A DNA stretch of 64,000 nt, taken from contig NC_049902.1 of NCBI RefSeq assembly GCF_001411555.2, forward strand, positions 11,909,888 to 11,973,887, in the 5' to 3' direction. The notes beneath the pieces are model-generated. The model had not been told where the DNA came from, did no database searches, and was given only the letters and a program-made list of their open reading frames with translations. Source of the DNA: Juglans regia. Lineage: Eukaryota; Streptophyta; Magnoliopsida; Fagales; Juglandaceae. A program made the position numbers and the translations under genes. Shown piece after piece: positions 47,801 through 58,255 of this stretch (position 1 is its first letter; each line of letters opens with the position of its first letter).

Positions 47801-47899
47801 GGGCAGGAAGAACTCCTCCTTCCAAAACACATCGTAATCAGAACAGTTGATGCCCCATCCATCGGGGAGGAAGTGTTTGTCACAACCCCCACACCTCCC

Positions 47900-49100
47900 A
47901 AGTGGGCAACAGACATCCAAAAGTTCCTGCAGAAGGGGCAACTGCCCAGTGACCCAGAAGAAGCACGGAAAGTTAGGAACAGGGTGGCCCGGTTCACCCT
48001 GTTGGAAGGAATTTTGTACAAAAGAGGTTTCTCCAAGCCATTCCTCAGATGCCTCTCACTGAACGAATTCCAGGACGTGCTAGCCGAGATTCATGAAGGA
48101 ATTTATGGAAACCACTTGGGAGGAAGGGCTTTGGCCGTGGGAGTAACTTGGGCCGGATACTATTGGCCCTGTTCCCTCAAGTATGCGGAAGACTTTGCTA
48201 AGAAATGCTCGAAGTGTCAGGAGCACGAGTCGATTCCGCACTGCCTGGCGGAGGAGCTAACATCAATCACGACACCGTGGCCTTTCGCCCAATGGGGTAT
48301 GGATCTCATTGGCCCTTTCCCAACAGTAAGGGGGCCAAGTTCCTCATTGTTGCAGTCGACTACTTCACGAAATGGGTCGAAGCGGAGTCTCTCGCGAGCA
48401 TCACCTCCAGAACCATCATGAAATTCCTGCCAATTTGGCATACCTCAGAGCTTCATATCTGACAACAGAAGATAGTTTGACTGCACACATTATCGGGAAT
48501 GGTGCATGAAGCTCAGAATTAAGGTGAAGTACTCCTCGCCAAGACACCAACAAGCCAACGGATAGGACGAAGCAACCAATAAGACCCTGCTCTCCACCTT
48601 CAAGAAAAAGATTAGGGTGACAAAGGGGCATTGGCTGAAGAGCTCCCAAGCTTGTTATGGGCATACCGGACCACTATCCAAACCCCCACCGAGGAGACCC
48701 CCTTCGCCCCTGCGAAGCAATAATTCCTGTAGAAGTTGGGATGCCCACATTCCGTGTCCAACACTTCAACCTAGACGCCAACAATGAAAGGCTAGCCGAG
48801 AGCTTGGATGTCCTGGAGGAGAGAAGGGAAGAAGCAATAGTGCGAACGACAAATAACAAGCAAAAGGAGGAACAATACTTCAACAAACGAGTCAGGCCGC
48901 GCTCCTTCAAGGTAGGCGACTTAGTGCTGCGATAGCCTGGGATAACTACCCCTGAAAAAGGGAAGCTCGGACCACGATGGGAGGGCTCGTACGTAGTAAT
49001 TGCGAGCAATCAACCCAGTTCCTATTGCCTCAAAAATAGCCAGGGACACAATCTACCACACCCCCGGAATGCTAAATACTTAAAGAAGTACTATGTGTAG
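47900..49100 (+). pseudogene. Integrase of the Tat-like element
   Basis: HEGIYGNHLGGRALAV supplies the His-His part of the zinc finger and CSKCQEHESIPH the Cys-Cys part. The core starts PFAQWGMDLIGPFPT, then a frameshift to LIVAVDYFTKWVEAESLASI. The next core blocks are heavily mutated. The C-terminal NKRVRPRSFKVGDLVLR is at about 48885-48935 and the gene fades at LKKYYV near 49100. Confidence 0.8.
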
Positions 49101-49191
49101 AAATGTAAGGCAGCACTTTGTACGAACAACTATGAATTAATGAGAATGCCTGGATGTTCAACTCAAATCTATTGTCATCTAAAAAAAAATA

Positions 49192-49860
49192 AGCTGAGTC
49201 TTTACACTCGCAAGAAGACAGGTCCCTTGACTCACTAAGCCGAGTCTTTATACTCGCAAGAAGGCGGGTCCCTTGACTCGCAAGTCTCAGGACTGGGTCC
49301 CAACCCCTTGTCCAATAAAGCCGAGTCCTTACACTCACAAGAAGACAGGTCCCTTGACTAGCTGCGGGGTAAGGTCCCAAGTCTCCGGACTGGGTATCGA
49401 CCCCTCGTCCAACAAACCTGAGTCCTTACACTTGCAAGAAGATGGGTCCCTTAACTTGCTGTGGGGGTAAGGTCCCAAGTCTCCGAACTGGGTACTGATC
49501 CATTGTCCAACAAAGCCAAATCCTTACACTCGCAAGAAGACGAGTCCATTGACTCGTTGCGAGGTAAGGTCCCAAGTCTCCGGACTGGATACCGACCCCT
49601 CGTCCAACAAAGTCGAGTTCTTACACTCTCAAGAAGATGAGTCCCTTGGCTTGCTAAGCCGAGTCTTTACACTCATAAGAAGAGGGGTCCCTTGACTCGC
49701 AGCGGGGTAAAGGCAAGTCTCAGGACTTAGTCCCGACCTCCATCCAACAAAGCCGAGTCCTTACACTTGCAAGAAGACGAGTCTCTTGACTCGTTGTGGG
49801 ATAAGGTCCCTAGTCTCCGGACTGGGTATCGACCCCTCGTCCAACAAAGCCGAAGGGTGA
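49192..49860 (+). repeat. Tandem array after the integrase
   Basis: About eight units, mostly 95-100 bp with two short ones near 45 bp. Each starts AAGCCGAGTCYTTACACTYG and carries CAAGAAGACRGGTCCCTTGA, then GGTAAGGTCCCAAGTCTCCG and CGACCCCTCGTCCAACAA. Unit starts are near 49192, 49238, 49317, 49413, 49513, 49610, 49656, 49750 and a partial at 49850. Confidence 0.85.
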
Positions 49861-50027
49861 GGTTGAGTTTCTCTTTCCACTTTGCAGTTACATATTAATT
49901 ACAACATGTACTGGTATGATATGTATTAGATAGCTTATGATAATTTAACAAATAGTGTTCCAGCTATTATGTAACTGCCTCTTTTTTTATTTGGCCACTA
50001 CATTCCATAGTCCAACATGTTTTCTCC

Positions 50028-50290
50028 TTTTTTATTATTATTATTATTTTGAAAATAAAAAGGGTAGGAGAGGGCAACCATATGTGGTTTTCCTACCTGG
50101 GTGACCATAGTAGCATCCTACCCATTGAGAACCAGACAGGAGAGGCCTAGTCCCATTAGGGCATTCAATGGATCCTTAGGCAATGAATTAGGTGAATCTA
50201 TATTCAGATTTGAACCTAGGACCCTAGTACATGCCAAACCACTTGGGAGTAACCTAAGAACCACTGATTGATCACCACCCTTGGTGGTAC
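50028..50290 (-). mobile_element. Probable tRNA-derived SINE
   Basis: The minus strand has a CTCCCAAGTGGTTTGGC box-A-like head and a box B, GGTTCAAATCTG, about 40 bp later. The body follows, then an A-rich tail (AATAATAATAATAAAAAAGG) ending near 50028. It is a different family from the SINE at 11637. Confidence 0.6.
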
Positions 50291-50396
50291 ATGCATGTTT
50301 CCTCTTTTCAAGTGTTTGAAACAAAATGATCTTTGTAAGTATTGTTATGTGTATACCCCGTCCTTTTTCTTCTTGTTTGCATTTGTAAAACACTCA

Positions 50397-51020
50397 CACT
50401 ACAACAAATACTAGTTTTTGTCAAGAGGAACTATGGTCAGAAAAAATATATTCACAGTGACAAAAAGTAATTTCTCACCAAATTGATCCGTGGCAGCTTG
50501 GTGGCATATAACTGGTGAAGTAAGTCTATTTTCCCACCAAAAGTTTAATTCATGACAAAAACTTATCTTTCTCCACGACATTACTGGCGGAAAAAACATA
50601 CAAAATTTCATGACAAAAAGTATTAGACCTACCCTCAACTTGTGAGAAATAAGTGAATTTCTCATGAAATTCAATGGTGGATAATTGTTTTACCCATTAC
50701 CATGTTCATGGAAAATGCTTGCATTATGATCTTTTTTCCAAGAAAAATAGTCATGCAATTATAGATTTAATTCATGTCCAGTGTTCATGAGAAATAATCA
50801 TTTCCAACCAATTACATAGTTAACACTATATTAATTATGTGATTACATTTCATGGCAAAAGACCAATTTTGCAGTAAGCACAAAAACATAGTTGTGAGAA
50901 AAAACTTTTTTTTATGACCAAATCTCCTCAATGAAGCCTAATTTGCACGAAGTGATTGGCATGGGAAAAAAAAAATTCTGGCAAGCAATATGGATATTTT
51001 CCACCAATTTTTTGTAGCAA
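50397..51020 (+). repeat. CACTA left terminal and subterminal repeat region
   Basis: The terminus CACTACAACAAATA is followed by TTTTTGTCAAGAGG. GACAAAAAG-type motifs recur (50458, 50552, 50611), as do TTCATG(A/G)(C/G)(A/G)AAA motifs (50550, 50608, 50784, 50849) and inverted TTTCTCATGAAA-like forms. Such short repeats are binding sites for TNPA in En/Spm. Confidence 0.75.
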
Positions 51021-52572
51021 CCTGCTTGTAGAGAAATCTATATTTACCAAAAAGGATTACAATCAAAAGAGTATTTTGCTAATACCATCACTGTATTGAA
51101 GCTACAAATTACCAACCATCATAAAATCAATATCATAGCTTTAAGACTAACTCAACCATACAATAAATTACTTTACATTCAAATTGTAAAACCAACACCT
51201 GAATAACTTCAACCAAAATATCATAAATATAAATTATATATATCATAATACTTTTACACATTTATCAACTGGATTAACCAGTCAATCAACACCTGCTGAT
51301 TTACAATATATGTTTGCAAATAGGGGATTATAGGAGGTAAGCCAACTACATCAGTAATGTTCATAAGAAAATCCTCCAACATGTACACATATTTCTTGTT
51401 CTAAACATATTACTGCAATAACATGTGTGCTCCAATTCAACTCCATTCATAGTTGGTTGCAAAGCCTCTTAATCCACAAATAATGAAGGGCTCATAGTTA
51501 CCTGAAAATACCATTTACTAATCTGTATTAGCCATTAGAAAACATATACTAGCTACTAGGACATATGCTTTGCAAATCATATTTAGAAAGATGATATAAA
51601 CAAGTTCTTTTCTGGTTTACAACCTCTATTTAATAGCCATTGAACAAGATTATAGTAGACTTCAAACTAGAACTCAGTGTAATAATTTTGATCATAAAAC
51701 ATTTATACAACACCATATGTTTTCTAGCCATAAATACCCCACCATTTTCCAGATTCATAAACAGCCACCTCTTACTATTTTTACATACTTGCTGCCCTAT
51801 ATATCTCTGTACGTTATTTCCCCCAAGCCCTATTAATTCATGAGTTGTGCCATCTGAAGCAATACATACCTTAAATTTATTCACAGCCTTATCCATTTTG
51901 ACTGCATCTATCTAAGGTGGCACCATCATTTTTTTTATCTCCTCATACTCCAACCAGATCATTTGATATGTTTTTATATTTATACATATACTACCAAATT
52001 GTAACAGAACATTACCACCTTCCATGTGCAAACAAAGATGTACTAGCATAACTCATGGACTAAGTTAATTGTGAATAATTAACTTCTCAGCAAATAACTA
52101 AAGAACACTTACTCTTGTGCAAGGAAAACAGCAAAACCTTTTGCTCCAATATCTGATTTAATGCAGGTAGGTGCCCTAAAACTTCACCTGCAGAGAATAA
52201 GAAGACTATTGTTATTTTAGTATTAAGTTTGAAATAATCAATACACAAAGTCTACAAACCAACTTGGAAGAAAGTATAAGATAATCACCCCTTGATGAGT
52301 ACTAGAAGTCTTCTGAAATAATAAAATTCTTTCCTAAATTTATATATGCAACCAACCCAGAGTCAAATCCCACACACTTCCTCATGCTCTAGACAAAAGT
52401 TTTAAAACCACCATCTTTTTCCTATAACTTGTTCTAACATACCCTACCACAAAATATTTCCACTAAGCCCCATCAAAATATATCCCCTTACAAACTGCCA
52501 TGGCCTTTGGATTGATACAATCCACAAAAAATGCCCACAAAAAATTCTGCTGTACCCAAATTCAGCAGATGC
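51021..52572. other. CACTA interior with possible extra exons
   Basis: Mostly AT-rich. Two minus-strand stretches have splice-like edges: 52114-52183 (CTCTGCAG before, GTAAGTG after) and 51866-51898 (GATGCAG before, AAG|GTATGT after, coding KMDKAVNKFK). They may be 3' exons of the TNPA-like gene or alternative exons. No protein family was recognised. Confidence 0.3.
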
Positions 52573-54809
52573 CTAAGCATCTTGCTGAGTCTCTCTATGA
52601 GACTCAGTATTTCCTTCCAACTCAGACATCCTTAAGTTTATCCCTTTCTCACACTCAGAAAATTCTCTCCTCAATCCAGCCATATCACTCATAAGAGAAT
52701 CTAGTTTACTCTTGTACATTTCTGCACAAGTCTTGTTTCGTTCATTTTCTTCAGCTAGACGAACAAATGCCTTGCTCTTATTCATTGAGGGAGAGGGGTC
52801 GGGAATGACCATGTGCCCCATCCCCTAGGCGTACCCAGATCTAAACCCCAAAACATCTTTGAAAACAGCAGCAGCCACTTCATCAACGTCCTCCTCGGGG
52901 TCTTTTTCTTTCAATTTCTCCACCATTAGATTCTGAATATGATAATGAAAGAAAATCTAACTTTAGTTTAATGCAGTAAATCATAATCAAAATGAGAGCT
53001 TTTCGTCAAGCAAAAGCCACCTTGAATTAATGCTTCTATGTATAATGAATATGGTATGACAGAAAATCATATAGTCCTTGGAAGATTGAAGCAAACTTCA
53101 ATCTCATTCAATTTCTCCACCATTACATTCTGAATATGATATGAAAGAATATCATACTTGGTTCATGCAGAAAATCATCGAGATGTAACGCATATCATAT
53201 AGTCCAGCAAGATTGACTAGAAAATGAACATGGTATGAAAGAAAATCAGGAAGTAATATAATTGAATCAAACTACAATCTCTACCATATTTCTCCACCAT
53301 TAAATTCTAAATATGATATGAAAGAAAATCATTAATTAAATTAATGCAGTAAATAATATATAGAAAATCACACACTAGCTAAATTTATTGGAAATTAATT
53401 AAATATGTATAAGGAATATGGTATGAATGAAACCACATAGTCCAGCAAAAATTGTGCTACAGTTCAATCTCACATAATTGTTTTCAGTTGTTGCGTTGAT
53501 AAATTTCCCTTTCAGCCTCGACCAATGAGTTTCTTTGTAGAAAGCGACCATATTTGGTGCCGTCTCCCGCTGTCACACATTGTTAGAAGTTAAGGCTCAA
53601 ACAACACAGTTTTAGTACTTATATTATACATTAGAAATGGCCATACCTTCTCTTCCAAAATCCTAATAAAGGATTTCCTTCCGCCTGTATGTTTTACCTT
53701 CAGTTTTGAACGATTCGTACTGTTTCTTTGGGACTTCTCCTGAATTATTTTTTGTATAATTAAAGTCTCATTTATTCACTTTACTTAAATGGAAAAGGCA
53801 TCAAACATTTATTTTGCCACCATTCAACACATAGATAGAAAGCCACAAATAAAGGCAAAGCCACAAAATACGAACAAATGACTAATACTTGCATACCTTG
53901 AATGTTCCGCTAGCCCACCTTTCGCATTGCGATTGCCAAACGACTTTGTCCACCATTTATGTCCCACCACGTAGGGCCTCCTCATGCGAAGCATATTTTA
54001 AATATACTTTGTGCAATTCATAGTGATAGTGATTGTACTTATCGGAAAGATACGTTATCACCATTTCTTTATGGTTGTCTTTCGTCCAGTCCAATACAAA
54101 GTCCGCCTGCAAGTTGAAAATATAAACCCATCATGTTCTCATCAAACATTACTCTGCCTTTCAGTTTTGTAAAGTACTACATGGGAAATTCCAGCACATA
54201 TAATAAAGTCTTACCCTAACACGATCAATTAACTCTTGCTTCTCCTCCTCAGGTACACAACTCCAACTTGCATGCCTCATGTCGGCATATACTTTAACGA
54301 TCCAAGTCACTCGACCCGTAAAGATTGAGGCATGCTCGCACGATGGACCTCTATGGCCATCCTTTATAACTAAAGGAATCTTACCCACCTTCCGGAGGCG
54401 ATCAAATTGTGTGCCCCGTGCAGGCCCTCGACCCCGTTTCTTAATGGCTGGAACTATATCTTGAAAAACAAGGGGCCAATTTGAATTACTATACTAGTAT
54501 AACATTTTGAAGCAGTTATGTATAAGCAATCGTACTAATGGCTGCCATACCTGTACTAATATTTCCCTCCCCACCTTGTGCTACAACCGTGGACTCTTGT
54601 ACAGGTTCAACTGCTACAGCTTGAGTCGATTCATTTGAAAATGTGGCAGCTGCTACAGCTTGAGTTGATTCATTTGAAAATGTGGCTTCCTTGTCATGTA
54701 GATTCCTTCTTGGAGGCAATCCTTGTGCATCTTTCCAGCTACGTGCAGAAGATTCTGCTCTTGAGTGTCCACCTCGCCCTCTCCTTCCCCCTTTTACAGA
54801 ATGCCACAT
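52573..54809 (-). pseudogene. Transposase_24 (Ptta/En-Spm, TNPA-like) gene with two in-frame stops
   Basis: The partner protein of CACTA transposition, expected to bind the subterminal repeats. Six minus-strand exons can be read: 54809-54551, 54453-54215, 54106-53897, 53739-53647, 53569-53474 and 52932-52573. All have GT/AG edges and stay in phase for 418 codons. Exon 1 has a Gly/Arg-rich stretch (GGRRGRGGHSRAES) and a duplicated ATFSNESTQAVA. Exon 2 has KKRGRGPARGTQFDRLRKVG, the usual start of the Transposase_24 core. Exon 4 ends TGGRKSFIRILEEK. Exon 6 ends in a coiled coil (AFVRLAEENERNKTCAEMYK). TAA at 53957-53959 (exon 3) and TAG at 52825-52827 (exon 6) are in frame, so no full protein is made unless these are assembly errors or spliced around. 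Confidence 0.7.
52914..53470. repeat. Three ~190-bp tandem copies spanning an exon edge
   Basis: AATTTCTCCACCATTA(G/C/A)ATT and CTGAATATGATATGAAAGAA recur at about 52914, 53108 and 53289. GAATATGGTATGA(C/A)(A/T)GAAA and CATATAGTCCA are shared downstream. The first copy contains the acceptor and start of TNPA-like exon 6; the others are in its intron. Confidence 0.75.
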
Positions 54810-54933
54810 CCCTCCTTTAATTTTAGTCAAACTACTTTTGAACATGCAACCACCAAAGTAATCAATATCAGCTTATTTGAAAAAACAATTTACACCAAAA
54901 ACCTAATTGGCCATGCCCACTATGTATTGAACC

Positions 54934-55341
54934 ATTTGTTACCTAGACCTTACCATACATTATATTCTATACTTACGTTTAATTTAGGACAAATTCATTG
55001 TTATGCAAACTTAGTAAAACAATGTCTAAAAACAGTGCCTAAATGGTGTGACCATAACTCCCCCAAGCCCAAAATAAATATACAGCATTTGATTTCCTCT
55101 TACGTGTAACAGCAATCAGAATTTTCATTTGTTACCTAGACCTTACCATACATTATATTCTATACTTACGTTTAATTTAGGACAAATTCATTGTTATGCA
55201 AACTTAGTAAAACAATGTCTAAAAACAGTGCCTAAATGGTGTGACCATAACTCCCCCAAGCCCAAAATAGATAGTCCTGTGACAGGAAAAATAAATATAC
55301 AGCATTTGATTTTTTCTTACGTGTAACAGCAATCAGAATTT
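54934..55341. repeat. Near-perfect 193-bp tandem duplication
   Basis: The block starting ATTTGTTACCTAGACCTTAC is repeated at 54934 and 55127 and ends with CAGCAATCAGAATTTTC. The two copies are almost identical, except that the second carries about 24 extra bases (around ATAGTCCTGTGACAGGAAAA) near 55268. It lies upstream of the TNPA-like gene, between the two CACTA genes. Confidence 0.9.
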
Positions 55342-58255
55342 TCTTTAGTGGAATGGTTTCTTTGGTACTTACCTAAACAAGCCTTTGAATGATAAAAAGA
55401 CTGAAACTTAACTAAAAAGACAGCTTGTAACTGACTTGTTATATGGTGGTTAAATGTAGTTTGAATATGGTTTTCCCACTGCTTCACAAGACTTATCACA
55501 TATAGAGTTTAAACTACATGTAAATTTTGAGTGTGCAAACCTCTACTTAAGTCTATGCATAATCAGTAAAACATGTGAGAAGGGTACAATTTTACATTCT
55601 GAGCCCATCTACACAGATCATTCAATTTGTTAATAAATATTTTTTTTGCATGATGCTTGGTTGTCTCTTTGATGTAATTTGTATTGTCTTCAACTTTATT
55701 AAAATTTGATGCCCAAGTCTCTTCAAACATAAAGGCTCAAATTCGTGTACATGTTGTACAATCGTAGTGTATCAGTCATTGACTATATTTAAGAGCTTTA
55801 AAAACAGCCACTAACCTCTACTGAAATTACCAAAATTTAGGAAAACATTTGGAAGACAAGGCTCTAATTAAGCAACATGCAGGACTTTATAAGCCTATAT
55901 ACTTTTAGTCATTTTATACTATGTCTCTTTAGGGTATCCTCTTACATTTTATACAAATGGCTTTCCCACCCACTGACATACAAAAGTGTTATAGTGCTCA
56001 CTTTTTTTAGAAAAAAACACAGATTTGTACATGTAAAAATCAACCATGCAGACTTTTCATTGGTTGATATCTACACTTTCCCAGCCTCAAATAACAAAAA
56101 AGGGTTATTCAGAGAAAAAATTTGTAGAATATGTGTAAAACAACAATAATAGATGGGGAAAAATACTGCCAGAAACAAGGTGGAGAAGGACTCCTCGCAG
56201 AAGGAAAAAATGTACCTGGTCAACTTTTTCTAGCGTGGCACTAAAGGAAAAACTTGAGCCCCAAAACCAATGACAAAATCCTACTACAAACAGCTTCAGT
56301 GGAAGGTCCAATAGCAGTGAGAATGTCTTAACCAAGCTCTTAGAATGAAGAAGAGAACCAGGGAAACAGCTCACCAACTCCCTCGTTTGTTTTCAGACTG
56401 CATGTGGTTCTAATTTCCTCTAGTATTGTAGCCAAAACGCCAGCTGTCTTCTTTGATAAGTGACTACTTTAGTGAGGTCTGACTACTGGAAATGACCCCT
56501 GGCGCCATTTGATATTGCCAAATCTTTTGTTATCCCGCCCCTTCATTTAAACTCCCGCGTGATCTTTACATAGTGAATTAAAGTGATTTTTGGCTCAAAT
56601 TCTGCAACATAGCAGTATTAATCCCCTAATTGTACCTTCTAACTTCTTAAAACAAAAAATCAATTTGTGGACACTTCTAATTTATAATTGACTCTGGTGC
56701 CTGAATATTTATTGTTATTTGTTTTAAATTGAGACAAATATCAAAGTGCCCACAGCTTTGTATTTAGTTCTTACAAATACAATATATATATATATATATA
56801 TTATACTACTTATTAATTTTTTTAATACATTTCACACCCACAACTTTGTATTTAGTTCTTCCAAATTTAAAACCTCATATTTTGCTGCCCACAATAACCC
56901 ATCTACTCATCAGTAAAGCTTTAATTACATGTAACTTTGTTAAAAAAATAGACATTTTAGCAATGTTGTTAATTGGAAGATCCTAAGAAGGGTTGTAGTT
57001 AATATATGTTAATTGCCTGCATTGCTCTCCAAGAATTATGTCATCCCTCCCCTTGTTATCTATTACTGCTTTTCATCATCATAATTCTATTAATCTGAGT
57101 TTCAGTTACACGATTCAATCTCATCACCGGTCTTTTACATTGACCCCAGTGAACAAAATACAACACATTAATATTGACATTTTTTCACCCCCTAGCTGGA
57201 AAATATCATTTCTACTCCATCATTCAAGCCCAACAAAATGTCGTGCCTCGACCTTGGATGTAGGTATTTGAAAATGTTAGCTGTGAGAATCCACTCCATC
57301 TGCACACAATATTAAACCTGATCAGTAACTATTTCCTCAATCCAGCCTATATATCTTTCCTTTTGATTGCTAAGTACTACAAAGTGTTGGACAAACATTT
57401 CTATCTCTTCATCCCTATCATGTATATATTGTTATAGGCACACATACATATCCATAAGCGCAACCCACTAGCTCGATTAAGAGATTTCAGTGATTATGCA
57501 TGGTGATTTTGTTAAGTGGAATGCTCAACCTATACCTAGCAACTGCATATATAATATATATATATATATATATAAGAGATATATATTTATATATCTAAAT
57601 CTGTAAATCATGATTTGGCTACAATACTTATCTTTTTGGATTAGTATTTAAAGTTTTCGAGATAGTATTTAATAAGTGGAACTATTTATGATGGGTATGT
57701 AGCATTATTGCAACCCTACGATCCCATGATCAGTAAGCAACCCAACCAAAGGGCGTTCATGGCTCAGTCTTGTATGGTTAACCTATTATCCTAACCTCAA
57801 CAAACAAGGAATCTGATTTCTATGTGCAGAATGCTAAACAATACACTTGACTGCATGTAGTTTCCAATATAATACCTTATGAACCAGCATCTCTTACTCC
57901 AATATGGGTTGTGCCTACACTTACATGTCATCCACCTTTCTCTACTCTGAAAATTCAGGTCATGTGCAGTCTGCGAATAACACATAGACACAACATAAGC
58001 TACTAGTATACCTTCTGAAAAGACATTTATTGTGTGATCTAAACAACTTAAGTCTTAATATGGGTTGTGAAATATAAATCAATAATTAAATTCATATAAT
58101 TTTCAACTCAAGATGAATAGGTATGGTTGATTATAAATGCAGCCAATGAATGTATTGTAAAAAATGTCTTTTACAATGTTACTTCCAAATCCGTCTATTC
58201 TATGCTTTTAATAACATAAAATATATATCAACTCCCTAATGACTACATTATGAAT
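55342..58255. other. CACTA interior between the two genes
   Basis: AT-rich, with (AT)n at 56782-56803 and 57555-57575. No domain was recognised except the transit-peptide-like frame at 57038. Long intergenic spacers of this size are usual in large CACTA elements and often hold captured host DNA. Confidence 0.4.
57038..57263 (+). other. Transit-peptide-like open frame, possible captured exon
   Basis: ATG-initiated plus-strand frame of 77 codons ending shortly after a donor-like GATGTAG|GTATTTG. The peptide starts MSSLPLLSITAFHHHNSINL, is rich in Ser, Thr, His and Lys, and has almost no acidic residues. It ends with SPTKCRASTLDVG, much like a plastid transit peptide with a KCRA-type cleavage site. 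It is opposite to the CACTA genes. It could be a captured first exon of a host gene or chance; no second exon was identified. Confidence 0.2.

Larger units (their letters stand above)
43013..49860 (+). mobile_element. Tat-like Ty3/gypsy retrotransposon, decayed, 3' LTR missing
   Basis: An LTR-like block (43013-43817), a gag, protease, RT, RNase H, a second RNase H and integrase follow in order on the plus strand, and then a roughly 95-100 bp tandem array (49192-49860). An extra RNase H after the RT's own, a YVDD catalytic box and a 3' tandem array are features of the Tat/Ogre lineage. More than a dozen stops and shifts break the ORFs. No second copy of the LTR is found after 49860, so the 3' end is lost or replaced. 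Confidence 0.8.

Noticed and set aside
54765..55326. Plus-strand frames containing LPRPYHTLYSILTFNLGQ twice
   Set aside because: They result from the 193-bp tandem duplication in spacer DNA and have no other coding evidence.
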